59,698 nucleotides of DNA from CAYXDO01 sp964463485 (lineage in GTDB: Bacteria; Myxococcota; Kuafuiibacteriia; Kuafuiibacteriales; Kuafuiibacteriaceae): NCBI GenBank assembly GCA_964463485.1, contig CAYXDO010000061.1, positions 1 through 59,698 of the forward strand, written 5' to 3'. The notes beneath the pieces are model-generated. The model was not told the DNA's origin. It saw only the letters and a program-made list of their open reading frames with translations, and made no database searches. Below are positions 1 through 9,184 of this stretch, piece by piece. The number at the start of each line of letters is the position of its first letter. The stretch's first letter is position 1. Made by a program: the position numbers and the translations under genes.

Positions 1-124
1 CGCAGACGATCTGACGCAGACGCAGACGCAGACGATCTGACGCAGACGCAGACGCTCTGACGCAGACGCAGACGATCAGACGCAGACGCAGACGATCTGA
101 CGCAGACGATCTGACGCAGAAGAC
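1..124. repeat. tandem repeat at window start
   Basis: The segment is built from CGCAGACG and ATCTGA blocks. A unit of about 20 bases (CGCAGACGCAGACGATCTGA) recurs with small variants and shorter 14-base forms. It lies just past the stop codon of the leftward lipoprotein gene. It has no coding sense that I trust and may extend beyond the left edge. Confidence 0.85.
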
Positions 125-140
125 GATCGGCCCCGGTATG

Positions 141-2501
141 TCACTCGGGAGCGCGCTCGATCTTCAGGAGGCGGCCATTGACGAGCGCGACGCCGGCTCC
201 TCGATGCTCGACGAAGTCGGAGAGTCCGGTCAGGCTCCTGATCGCGTCGACCGCGAGGATTTCGGCCATGCCTTTCGGGGGGTCGGCGAGTCGTGATTCG
301 TTCGAGATCCCCACGAGCGAGTCGCCGCTGCGAAACACCCAGTCGGGGGTGCTTTGAGCGGCCATGACTTCTTTGACTTGCCAAGCGTCGTCGGGCTCCG
401 CCGACACCTCCGTCACGAGTCCGATCCCCGAGACGACAGCCACGTGATCTCGGTCGAGCACCGCCACACTTGCCGGTGTGAGGTCTTGTTCGGGAAACGG
501 AACCTCGGTGACGACCGTTTCATCTCCGAGCGCCACGAAGCGTATGAGTTTCGACGGGGCGATCGCCCAGAGCACCCCGTGGCCCGCGCTTGCTGCAGCG
601 ATCAAGTCGGTGCTCGTCGACAGGGGTGCTTTGGTGCCTTCGAAGAGCCTCCAGAGTCGGCCCTCGACCAACGCCGCGGTAAAACCTGGGCCCACCGAGA
701 AGAGTACAGACTCGGGATCACCGGTGCGCCCCTGAATCGCGCCGGACCGAACGAGAAAGGTGTCCTCGAGATTCGAGATCCAGAGGGCATCGGTCGAGTC
801 GTCCAACGCCACGGAGAATGGGTCGTGGCCAAACACCGGAACCTGCGTCTTGATCAACTCGCCGTCCGGAGCTTCGAGCTCTTCGAATCCGTCGCCAAAC
901 CGGTGAAGGTTTCCCAGCTCGTCGACGGCAAGTCGATTTGCGCAGCTCGGGGCGTCAGCGAGCGTGAGTGTGGAACTGGACGTGACGACGTAGCTCCCGT
1001 TGCAGTCGTCCCGCACGAGCGCTCGGCCTCCGCTCGTTCGAAACGAAGTGATCGTTCGGCCCTCGGGAATCGCAGCGTTGAATCTCGCCGAATCGACGAG
1101 CTCGTCGCGCGGAGTCAGCTCCTGAAACAAGCCGAAGTTCCAACTCACCCACAAACCCTGCTCGTCCTGAGTGAGTCGACAGTCGCTCTCCGCTTCGGGC
1201 GCGCGGTGGGCGGAGTCGATCACTTTCCACAGGGTCGCTGCGGGGTCTTCGACCGCCAGGGTCGCCGAGAGTACGTACGGACCGTCAGCGTCCGCTCCAC
1301 ACAGCCGCAGCACATTCTCTTCTTCGATCAGACCTTCTGGTTCCAGGCTTTTTGGATCCGACCGCGGCATGGGTATCTGAACCCATCGCTCACCGCGGTC
1401 CGACACGACGCCGTAGGACAACGCGCTCGAAGAGTCTAGGACCACCAGTCCGTCGCCCGGAGTCGGACTGACTCCGAGGACCGACCCGACGAAGCTCGTG
1501 CCCTGACCCACTTCGGCGCACGGTCCAAGCATGGTCGCGGAGAGGCCGCACAGATAGAGCCGCGAGGCGCGGTTGCCGAGCGCGCGGCCGGTGAGCCAGA
1601 CTCTCGGCTCGAAATTTGGAGCCCACGAACGAAGCAGCTCGGGGGAGGCAACTTCGAACACGCGCCGAACATCGACGACGCCGCCGACTTCGGGAGCGGT
1701 TTCCAACAACCTCCAACTCAGGTCGCGCTCGAACAGGTCGAAGCGGGCCCGACCGGGAAAATCGGCCGGTTCGAGCTCCGAGTTCGTCTCGCTGACCACG
1801 AGAAAGCTCGACCCCATGGGAACTGCCCAAATCACTCGGCGCCGAAAAGGCACTTCCAGCCGCTCGGCCACCGCTCCGCTCGGCAGGGTGAGCCGGGCGA
1901 ACTCGAGGTCGAGCTCGGCCACCGTACCATCGCTGGCGATCACGGTCGCCTGGGCGGGTCGTCGAAGCAGCGGGTCGCCCAGCGGAGTCACCGTGAGCTT
2001 CGCTGGGTCCGGCCTCTCCAACCGATGGATGGGTTTGGACGCGCAGAGGCCGTCGGCTCCAACCCGAATGGCGACTCGAATTCGATCGACCAGCTCGATG
2101 GAGGTCTCGGAGTCCGCACCGTCTGCGTTCGCGGCAAACGACCGCGTGGCGGCAGGCAAGACGCAGCGCGATCCGGGGTAGAGAATCATGGGTGGAGTCT
2201 GCGTCGGGACGAGGCACCGCGCGCAACCCGAGCCCGCGCTGACGGGCTCCCCGACGAGCTTGGTCGCCGAATCGACGAGCCGAAACTCAGTCGGCGCCAA
2301 CGAGAAGACCACGGCCACAGCGTCACGAAGATCGAAGGACCTCGCGTCGCCAGGCTCGAGGATCTCGACCGCGCTGACGTCCCCAGAAGTCGTCGCGTGA
2401 GCGACGATGAGTATGTCCTCGGCGGGCAGGGTCGTGAACGCCTGCCCCGGAGACGAGCACGACGCGGCCAGGCACGAGAGAAGAATCCCGAGGATGCGCA
2501 T
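141..2501 (-). CDS. large lipoprotein of unknown function, paralogous to 12222-14558
   Basis: I do not recognise a named family. I place the start at the ATG at 2501 rather than further upstream. This gives MRILGILLSCLAASC, a short signal peptide with a lipobox-like SCLAASC, so the product is probably a lipoprotein of about 786 residues. The body is rich in short beta-strand-like segments (repeated VW, LV and GDG turns), as in propeller-like surface proteins; that is inference from composition. A cysteine motif C-x2-C-x16-C-x-L-P near residue 95 is shared exactly with the lipoprotein at 12222-14558, so the two are paralogues. The gene at 2581 points the same way and its stop lies 79 bases upstream of this start, so they may be co-transcribed. 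Function is unknown. Confidence 0.75.
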   Translation of the reverse strand: MRILGILLSCLAASCSSPGQAFTTLPAEDILIVAHATTSGDVSAVEILEPGDARSFDLRDAVAVVFSLAPTEFRLVDSATKLVGEPVSAGSGCARCLVPTQTPPMILYPGSRCVLPAATRSFAANADGADSETSIELVDRIRVAIRVGADGLCASKPIHRLERPDPAKLTVTPLGDPLLRRPAQATVIASDGTVAELDLEFARLTLPSGAVAERLEVPFRRRVIWAVPMGSSFLVVSETNSELEPADFPGRARFDLFERDLSWRLLETAPEVGGVVDVRRVFEVASPELLRSWAPNFEPRVWLTGRALGNRASRLYLCGLSATMLGPCAEVGQGTSFVGSVLGVSPTPGDGLVVLDSSSALSYGVVSDRGERWVQIPMPRSDPKSLEPEGLIEEENVLRLCGADADGPYVLSATLAVEDPAATLWKVIDSAHRAPEAESDCRLTQDEQGLWVSWNFGLFQELTPRDELVDSARFNAAIPEGRTITSFRTSGGRALVRDDCNGSYVVTSSSTLTLADAPSCANRLAVDELGNLHRFGDGFEELEAPDGELIKTQVPVFGHDPFSVALDDSTDALWISNLEDTFLVRSGAIQGRTGDPESVLFSVGPGFTAALVEGRLWRLFEGTKAPLSTSTDLIAAASAGHGVLWAIAPSKLIRFVALGDETVVTEVPFPEQDLTPASVAVLDRDHVAVVSGIGLVTEVSAEPDDAWQVKEVMAAQSTPDWVFRSGDSLVGISNESRLADPPKGMAEILAVDAIRSLTGLSDFVEHRGAGVALVNGRLLKIERAPE

Positions 2502-2580
2502 GCGGTCGCAGAATATCGCAAAGTCGGGCTCATCGCAGCGCGACGCGGGCGCGCGGACAGTCGACTGCGGGCGCGCCATT

Positions 2581-4032
2581 TCACAGCTCGAGCTGAAACA
2601 GGGTGCCGGCCCCACTCACCGTGAGCGTGCCATCCGCGTAGGCCATCGCCTTCAACGACTCGGCGACGGAGCGCTCGAAGCGCCCACCCATGTCGACCAC
2701 GGAGGCACACCGATCCTCCGAGCGAAACACCAAGAGCCCGAGGCAGTCCCGGGGCAGCACGAAGACTCGGCCTCGATCATCCGTAATCAGGCCGTGCACA
2801 TTGAGTGCGACTTCATACGTCTCTTCGCCGGTCGGAGCCGCGCACCTCGACCCGCTGGCGGAGACCTCGACCGTCACCGCGTCGAATCGCCCTCCGGAGC
2901 TCGCGCGCTCCAGGAGACCGTGAAACTCCGTGCCCGCGAAAATGGCCCCTGACGGCGAGGCGGAGACCGACACGATCGCCGAGCTTGCCTGAACTCCTCC
3001 GACCCAGAGAGGCTCCTCGACGAGGCTGTCGAAGTCGGGCCCAAAAAAGATGAGGCCGTCGGAGGAGCCCACGAAGAGCCCGACGGGCGTCTCGACCACG
3101 TTCTTGTGAGCAGCGAAGCTCCTGCCCGTCCGGTGCCGCACCCACTCTCCGCCGACTCGGGTGAGCAGGAGATCGAAGTCGCCCCCTACGAACACACTCT
3201 CGTCTGCCAGGAACGAAATCCCGACCACCGCGGCTCGTGTGACTGTCGCAGTCAAGGCGGGTCCGAGCCCGGCCGAACCCAGCATCAGAGACACGACCGC
3301 GGGCGCTTCACCCGACGTACCTACAAGGACTTCTCTGGAGCCTTCTCGCTCGGGACCAACGGCCAAAGCCGAGATCCAACTCGCGGGTGAGCTCAGCTCG
3401 CCGATCGCGCGGAGGTGAGTCGGTCGATCGAGGAATCCTCGACCGCGCTCGAAAACGAACAAGAATCCGCGCGACGCCGCAACGACTCGATCGGGCCCCG
3501 CAGGGCTGACGTACTCGAAGAGATACTCACTCGGAACACGAGCCTCTCCGTGAAACTCGGCGCCCTCGCCGAATAGGTTCGCGCTGGCGCCGAATGGCGC
3601 CAGACTCAGCGATTCCGAGTTGCCGCAGAGCTTCTTCGACCGTATCCACGGCGCGGTTACGGCTGGCGTTGGTAGGTCGATCGGCTCGGAGACGTCGTCG
3701 ACCGAGTAAGTTCGAGACCACGAAGGAGCAAGGACCAAGTCACCTTCGGCGGCGAAGCGAAGAGGAGCTCTGAGCTCGCTCGGCACGGGCTGATGCCGCT
3801 CGACGTCCGAGTCCGAGAACCAAAACACGTGGAGAATCTCCGGACGGTCGTCCAACGGCAACAACGCGCCCGGTTCCAGTCGAAACAAGCCGGTGCGTAT
3901 CGAGCTCCCGACACCGCCAGCGAGCGCAAACCAACCTCCGCTCGGCAGGCCCTCGTCCAAGACCGCTAGCTCATGGACGCCCGTACATCCGAAACTCAGC
4001 AGGCCGAGAAGCGTGGGAAACCAACGCACCAT
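2581..4032 (-). CDS. lipoprotein of unknown function
   Basis: The chosen start is the ATG at 4032, which gives MVRWFPTLLGLLSFGC. This is a hydrophobic signal ending in a cysteine that can serve as a lipid attachment site. The upstream in-frame extension is arginine-rich and reads like non-coding sequence. The mature protein of about 480 residues has many short hydrophobic strands and phrases such as DRVVAASRGFLFVFERG that suggest a beta-propeller-like fold, but no catalytic motif is visible. It sits upstream of the lipoprotein at 141-2501 on the same strand and diverges from the hyuA-type operon. It resembles the other two lipoproteins in style but lacks their C-x2-C-x16-C motif. Confidence 0.7.
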   Translation of the reverse strand: MVRWFPTLLGLLSFGCTGVHELAVLDEGLPSGGWFALAGGVGSSIRTGLFRLEPGALLPLDDRPEILHVFWFSDSDVERHQPVPSELRAPLRFAAEGDLVLAPSWSRTYSVDDVSEPIDLPTPAVTAPWIRSKKLCGNSESLSLAPFGASANLFGEGAEFHGEARVPSEYLFEYVSPAGPDRVVAASRGFLFVFERGRGFLDRPTHLRAIGELSSPASWISALAVGPEREGSREVLVGTSGEAPAVVSLMLGSAGLGPALTATVTRAAVVGISFLADESVFVGGDFDLLLTRVGGEWVRHRTGRSFAAHKNVVETPVGLFVGSSDGLIFFGPDFDSLVEEPLWVGGVQASSAIVSVSASPSGAIFAGTEFHGLLERASSGGRFDAVTVEVSASGSRCAAPTGEETYEVALNVHGLITDDRGRVFVLPRDCLGLLVFRSEDRCASVVDMGGRFERSVAESLKAMAYADGTLTVSGAGTLFQLEL

Positions 4033-4200
4033 CAGAACACGAAGATCATACCGCGGCCGCCGGGCCGCGAGCAACGCTTGGGCTTGTTGTGACCTCCGGC
4101 AAGCAATCTCGCCGCGATTGACCTCGATCAAGTCTTCGACGGCCCCATCGAGGCTAAGAGGTGATGCGCAAGCCGCTCTCGGGTGGCTGCGGAGAGCCCG
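4033..4200. promoter_or_regulatory. divergent intergenic region
   Basis: This 168-base gap separates the leftward lipoprotein gene from the rightward hydantoinase/carboxylase operon, so it should hold promoters for both. I see no convincing -35/-10 pair or operator palindrome. GGAGAG at 4191-4196 sits four bases before the ATG at 4201 and is the likely ribosome-binding site of the operon. Confidence 0.4.
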
Positions 4201-6339
4201 ATGGAAACTCAGACGCACTCCGGACCCCCAACCTTCAGAATCGGCGTCGACGTCGGCGGAACCTTCACCGACTTTCTCGTCGTCTCGAGCGACGGCATGA
4301 CGAAGGTCGCGAAGACACCTTCGACTCCGGACGACCCCTCCCGAGGGCTCCTCGCGGGCCTCGGTGAGATAGCCACAGACCTGGGTATGACACTTCGCGA
4401 CCTCGCTCTACGCGTGGACACGATCGTACACGGCACCACGGTCACCACGAACGCCGTTCTCACACGCACGGGAGCCAAGACCGCCCTCGTGACCACCCGC
4501 GGGGTGCGTGACGCGCTCGAGATGCGGCGTGGGGTTCGCGAGGAGCAGTACAACAACCGGTTCACCAACGTCGTGCCCCTCGTTCCGCGGCACCTGCGGA
4601 TCAGCGCAGGCGGGCGGCTGGACCGCACCGGAGAGGAGCTCGAGCCGTTGTCGGAGAAGGAGCTCGCTGAGATCGGGAGGCATCTCGAGGAAGAGCAGGT
4701 GGACGCGGTCGCGATTTGTTTCATGAACGCGTATGCCAATCCGGCGCACGAACGCAGCGCGGCCGCCTTCCTCCGAGATCACGTTCCTGGCGCTTATCTC
4801 TCGGTGTCCTCGACGCTCCTACCGGCCATCCGCTTCTACGACCGAGTGTCCACCACGACCCTCAACGCTTACGTGGGCCCAAAGCTCCGAGGTTACATCG
4901 ACGCCCTCGTGATGAAGCTCGCAGACATCCGCTTCACGGGAGTCCTGCGGATCATGCAATCCAACGGCGGCGTGGTCGCCCCAGAAATCGTCCGCGATCG
5001 CGCCGCCATGACTCTCCTGTCGGGACCCGCGGCCGGCCCTCGAGCGGGCGCCTTCTACGCAGGCCTCCACGGGCTCGAGGACTGCATCACCGTCGACATG
5101 GGCGGGACGTCCTTCGACGCAGCCCTGCTGCGACGAGGCGCTCCCCTGTTCGTCACCGAGGGTGAGATCGAGCGACTCCGCTTGGCCTTGCCCATGCTCG
5201 ACATCACGACGATCGGCGCGGGCGGCGGATCGATCGGTTGGATCGACCAAGGCGGCCTCCTGCGAATGGGACCACAGTCAGCCGGCGCCCAGCCAGGGCC
5301 GGCGTGCTACGGCCGCAAGGGTCAGCTCCCGACCTGCACCGACGCCGACCTCGTCCTCGGCTACCTCTCCGCCGCTGAGTTCGCCGCAGGTCGAATCCCC
5401 CTCGACCTAGAAGCGGCCCGCAAAGCCATCGAGGTCCACGTCGCTCGACCCATGGCCATTTCCGTCGAGCAAGCTGCCGTGGGCATGGCGCGCGTGATCG
5501 ACGCGAACATGGCCGCCGGCGTCCGCGCCGTCAGCGTGAAACGAGGCCTCGATCCGCGCCAGCTCCCCCTCGTCGTGGCCGGAGGCGCTGGGCCCCAGCA
5601 CTGCTGCGCGATCTGCACCGAGCTCGAGATTCCTGTTTTCCTCGTTCCCCGCCAGAGCTCCATCTTCTGCGCCGCCGGAATGCTCATGAGTGACCTCATC
5701 CACGACGACGTGAGATCCATCCCGGGTCGCTTCGACCAAACCAGCCAGGCCACCCTGCAGCCCCTGATTTCCGAAATGACCGAGGCCGGCAGAAAGACCC
5801 TCCGCGCGGAGCACGTCGCGGACGCGGACATGGAGTTCTCGGCCTCGCTCGACATGCGGTACGTAAAACAACACCACGAAGTCAACGTCGCGACCCCAAC
5901 CAGCCTCAGTGGCCTCGGAGCGACCGAGCTCGCCGATCGCTTCCATCACGAGCACAATCGCTTGTTCGGCTACGACCTAGCCGAGCAGGGCACTCCGATC
6001 GAAGTCATCAACGTGAGAGTACGATCCACGGGCCGAGTCACTCCGCCCGCGTTTCCAGAGCTGAAGACCGGCGCGCCCAACTCGGACTCCGCACGAAAAG
6101 GCAGCCGCCGAGCCTACGTCCCCGAAGCTCGGTCGTTCGTCGAAGTCCCCGTGTACGACGCAGACGCGATCGCGAGCGGTGCCCACATCATCGGGCCCGC
6201 GCTCTTCGACCAGGCCAACACGTCCCTCTTCCTCTCCGCCGCCTACGGACTCTTGTGCGACCGCTTCGGCCACTTCATCGGTTATCGGCTCGACCGAAAA
6301 GACTCGCTGCCGGCCACCGTTCAGGAGCTCATCCCATGA
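4201..6339 (+). CDS. hydantoinase/oxoprolinase family protein, HyuA type
   Basis: About 712 residues, the usual length for N-methylhydantoinase A and acetone-carboxylase beta-type subunits. These are ATP-using ASKHA-fold enzymes that act with a HyuB-type partner. The N-terminus has the phosphate-binding motif GVDVGGTFTDF, followed by VHGTTVTTNA; a second phosphate loop is VDMGGTSFDA, and the family signature GAGGGSIG and the late GGAGPQHC segment are present. I prefer the ATG at 4201 because GGAGAG lies just upstream; a GTG at 4183 is the alternative. The stop overlaps the next ATG (ATGA), so it is coupled to the HyuB gene. The true substrate is not shown by sequence: hydantoin, 5-oxoproline-like lactams and ketone carboxylation are all possible. 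Context with an ACAD and a thiolase favours acyl-CoA-linked catabolism. Confidence 0.9.
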   Translation: METQTHSGPPTFRIGVDVGGTFTDFLVVSSDGMTKVAKTPSTPDDPSRGLLAGLGEIATDLGMTLRDLALRVDTIVHGTTVTTNAVLTRTGAKTALVTTRGVRDALEMRRGVREEQYNNRFTNVVPLVPRHLRISAGGRLDRTGEELEPLSEKELAEIGRHLEEEQVDAVAICFMNAYANPAHERSAAAFLRDHVPGAYLSVSSTLLPAIRFYDRVSTTTLNAYVGPKLRGYIDALVMKLADIRFTGVLRIMQSNGGVVAPEIVRDRAAMTLLSGPAAGPRAGAFYAGLHGLEDCITVDMGGTSFDAALLRRGAPLFVTEGEIERLRLALPMLDITTIGAGGGSIGWIDQGGLLRMGPQSAGAQPGPACYGRKGQLPTCTDADLVLGYLSAAEFAAGRIPLDLEAARKAIEVHVARPMAISVEQAAVGMARVIDANMAAGVRAVSVKRGLDPRQLPLVVAGGAGPQHCCAICTELEIPVFLVPRQSSIFCAAGMLMSDLIHDDVRSIPGRFDQTSQATLQPLISEMTEAGRKTLRAEHVADADMEFSASLDMRYVKQHHEVNVATPTSLSGLGATELADRFHHEHNRLFGYDLAEQGTPIEVINVRVRSTGRVTPPAFPELKTGAPNSDSARKGSRRAYVPEARSFVEVPVYDADAIASGAHIIGPALFDQANTSLFLSAAYGLLCDRFGHFIGYRLDRKDSLPATVQELIP

Positions 6340-8066
6340 CCATCGATCCCATTCTTGCGTCCGTGATGCAGAGGGCCTTTCGGTCCATGACCGACGAGAT
6401 GAGTATCTCGATGATGCGGACGACTCGCTCGCCGATCCTTTGCGAAGCCAAAGACTTCGTCACGGGGCTGTATGACGCGCACGGCAACATGCTCGAGCAG
6501 ACCGAGAACCTACCCATCCTGTCTTTCTCCTTGGGCCCGGTCTGCAAGCACCTGCTTCGACGCTTCGAGGGCGACATTCACCCGGGTGATGTGTACTTCC
6601 ACAACGACGTCTTTAGCTTCGGAAATCAGAACAACGACGTCGCGGCGTTCAAACCCATTTTCCTCGGAGAGACTCTGATCGGTTGGTCCGCCACGAAAGG
6701 TCACATGGCCGACATCGGCGGGGCGGTGCGCGGAGGCTACAATCCCAACGCCACCGAGGTGTTTCAGGAGGCCCTGCGCATCCCGGCGGTGAAGGTCTTC
6801 GACCGCGGGCGGCTGCGCAAGGACGTGTGGGATTTGATCTTCGCCAACATTCGGCTCGACATCGTTCAGGAAGACATGCGGGCAGAGATCGGCGCGTGCA
6901 CCGTGGGCGAGCGAAGATTGCAGGCCCTCGTCGAAAAGATCGGCCTCGAGCGCTTCGAGCTACACAAAGAGTACCTCTTCGCCTCGACCGAGAAGATGAT
7001 GAGAGCGGAGATCCGCCAGATCCCCAACGGCGTCTATCGCGGCGAAGGCAAGGTCTATTTCGACGGCAAGCACCCGGGCTCGGAGTTCACCATCCGAGTC
7101 ACCATTACGGTCGAGGACGAGGACATCTCGTTCGACTACACGGGCACCGACCCTCAGACCGATGGGTTTGTGAACGGAACTTATACGTCATCGGCTTCCG
7201 CGACGACACTCACCTTCCTCCAGATGGTGAATCCAGACATTCCGCACAACGAAGGGATGCTGCGGCCGCTTCGAATCGTGATCCCCGAGGGCACGATCCT
7301 GAATGCGCGCTACCCGAAGGCGACCACCTTCGGAAATCATCTGTGCCCGCCGAACGCGGACGCCATCATGAAGGCGTTGGCGCCGGCGATCCCGGAGCGA
7401 GTCACCGCGGGCTGGAATCATCTCCTCTGCTCGCTCACGACGGGTCGCGATCCCGCGAAGAACGACGACTATGTCGACATCTGTTTCATGGGTCTCAAGG
7501 GTGGGTCTGGTGCCATGGCCGGCGTGGACGGTTACGACCACATCGGGATGATCGACGCCTCCGGCGGCCTGCTCGATCAAGACTACGAGATGTTCGAACA
7601 GCAGACGCCCCATCGCTTGATCCGCCACGAATTCCTCGTCGACTCCGCGGGCGCGGGCCTCAACCGGGGCGGCCTCGGCGTCGCGACCGAGATCGTGCTC
7701 GGCGGAGAGAATACTCAGTTGGTCACCTTCGGAGATGGCGACGTCAAGCCGGCGTTCGGTTTGTTCGGCGGCCTCGAGGGTTCACTCAACTTCATCGAGC
7801 TGTCGAGGCCGGATGGGAGTGTTCAACGTACGACCTCGAAGGACATGGTCTCGGGGATCCCTTCAGGAACTCTCTACTCACAGCAAGCCGGAGGCGGAGG
7901 AGGGTACGGTGACCCCAAGCTTCGACCGGCGGAGCTGGTGGCCCAGGAAGTCCGCGACGGGCTCGTGAGTCGGGAGGCGGCCGAGCGTCTCTACGGAGTC
8001 GTGCTCACGCCGGCGCTGGCCGTGGACGGTGCGGCGACGAAGCTGCTGCGGGGTCGCGAGAGATGA
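6336..8066 (+). CDS. hydantoinase B/oxoprolinase family protein, HyuB type
   Basis: A 576-residue HyuB-type subunit, partner of the preceding HyuA protein. The start ATG at 6336 overlaps the previous stop. Family features are visible in order: SISMMRTTRSPILCEAKDF near the N-terminus, then HNDVFSFGNQNNDV, then KGHMADIGG, whose His and Asp match the metal-site region of HyuB and acetone-carboxylase alpha chains, and a glycine-rich C-terminal QQAGGGGGYGDP segment. Split A and B subunits differ from eukaryotic 5-oxoprolinase, where the two are fused. No small gamma subunit, as in acetone carboxylase, follows. Its stop overlaps the next gene, which supports one transcript for all four genes. Confidence 0.9.
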   Translation: MTIDPILASVMQRAFRSMTDEMSISMMRTTRSPILCEAKDFVTGLYDAHGNMLEQTENLPILSFSLGPVCKHLLRRFEGDIHPGDVYFHNDVFSFGNQNNDVAAFKPIFLGETLIGWSATKGHMADIGGAVRGGYNPNATEVFQEALRIPAVKVFDRGRLRKDVWDLIFANIRLDIVQEDMRAEIGACTVGERRLQALVEKIGLERFELHKEYLFASTEKMMRAEIRQIPNGVYRGEGKVYFDGKHPGSEFTIRVTITVEDEDISFDYTGTDPQTDGFVNGTYTSSASATTLTFLQMVNPDIPHNEGMLRPLRIVIPEGTILNARYPKATTFGNHLCPPNADAIMKALAPAIPERVTAGWNHLLCSLTTGRDPAKNDDYVDICFMGLKGGSGAMAGVDGYDHIGMIDASGGLLDQDYEMFEQQTPHRLIRHEFLVDSAGAGLNRGGLGVATEIVLGGENTQLVTFGDGDVKPAFGLFGGLEGSLNFIELSRPDGSVQRTTSKDMVSGIPSGTLYSQQAGGGGGYGDPKLRPAELVAQEVRDGLVSREAAERLYGVVLTPALAVDGAATKLLRGRER

Positions 8067-9184
8067 ATGAGCTGAGCGACGTCCAGCTCGCGGTGCAGCG
8101 GACCTTCGCGGAATTCACTCGTCGCGAGCTCACCGCCGCGGCCGCGCTGCGAGACGCGCGCGCGGAGTTCCCGAGGGATCTCTTCAAGAAAGTCGGGGAG
8201 CTGGGATTCTTCGGCATGCGCTACCCAGAGAGGCTCGGCGGCTCCGCCACCGACACACTCACCTTGTGCCTCGCCGCCGAGGAGCTCGCGCGCGGGTGGC
8301 TGTCTCTCGCGGCCAGCTCGCTGATGCAGGCCCTGATGGGGACGTGGCTCGTCTATCGGTCGGACCGCCGGGAGCTCCACGAGGAGCTCCTCGGGCCCGC
8401 CATTCGGGGTGACAAGATCGGTACGATCTGCATGACCGAGCCCGACGCGGGCAGTGATCTCAAGTCGATGACCACCAAAGCGGCGCCTGACGGCGATGAG
8501 TATGTGATCACTGGTCGAAAGACCTGGATCACGAGCGCGCCGGTGGCTGACTTCTTCACGGTCTTCGCCCGCGCTCCAGGAGGTCTCTCCGCGTTCGTGG
8601 TCGACGCTCCCGCGAGCGGGCTCACCATCGGTCGGCCCATCGAGAAGATGGGTTTGAAGTCCTCACTCACCTCCGAGGTCTACTTCGATGGCGTGCGAGT
8701 CCCCGCGACCCGGCGGGTAGGCGCCGAGGGGCAAGGGGTCGAGCTCCTCGGCGAGATCCTCCCGCAGGTTCGACTCACCACCGCCGCGCTGGCGCTCGGC
8801 GTAGCACGCGCGGCCTTCGATACCGCCAGAGAGTATGCCACCCAGCGCCGGCAATTCGGAAAGGCGATCGGCGAGTTTCAGGCGATCAAGCTGAAGCTCG
8901 CCGACATGGCCACCGAGATCTTCGCGTCGACTCAGGTCGTGCGCGCAGCGGCCCGGTTGGCCGACTCCGGGCAAGGTACGGCCGGCACCGCGGCGATGAG
9001 CAAGAGCTTCGCGTCGGAGTCCGCGCTCCGGGTGTGTGAGGACGCCGCCCGGATCCTCGCGTCTTACGGCTACAGCACGGATCATCCGGTCGAGCGTTAC
9101 CTCCGGGACGTGCGTTTTACACTCATCGGCGGTGGCACGCCCGAGATCCTCAAGCTCGCCATCGCGAAGGAGCTCGAATGTTGA
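8063..9184 (+). CDS. acyl-CoA dehydrogenase family protein lacking usual catalytic Glu
   Basis: A 373-residue acyl-CoA dehydrogenase fold protein. The FAD and substrate segments are present (CMTEPDAGSD near 123-132, TGRKTWIT near 150-157, YATQRRQFGKAI near 258-269, YLRDVRF near 346-352). The catalytic base is odd. In most ACADs it is the Glu of a YEGT motif, but here that site reads IGGGT, with Gly at 357. In the isovaleryl- and long-chain types the base is the Glu just before a conserved Arg in helix G, but here that residue is Val236. So the protein may use another base, or may not be a simple dehydrogenase. ATGA overlap with hyuB and overlap with the thiolase gene place it firmly in the operon. 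Confidence 0.9.
   Translation: MNELSDVQLAVQRTFAEFTRRELTAAAALRDARAEFPRDLFKKVGELGFFGMRYPERLGGSATDTLTLCLAAEELARGWLSLAASSLMQALMGTWLVYRSDRRELHEELLGPAIRGDKIGTICMTEPDAGSDLKSMTTKAAPDGDEYVITGRKTWITSAPVADFFTVFARAPGGLSAFVVDAPASGLTIGRPIEKMGLKSSLTSEVYFDGVRVPATRRVGAEGQGVELLGEILPQVRLTTAALALGVARAAFDTAREYATQRRQFGKAIGEFQAIKLKLADMATEIFASTQVVRAAARLADSGQGTAGTAAMSKSFASESALRVCEDAARILASYGYSTDHPVERYLRDVRFTLIGGGTPEILKLAIAKELEC

Noticed and set aside
354..1439. Long forward open frame within the first lipoprotein gene
   Set aside because: It is antisense to a lipoprotein frame with a signal peptide and consistent high-GC codon use; the forward protein is Arg/Ser-rich and has no motif.
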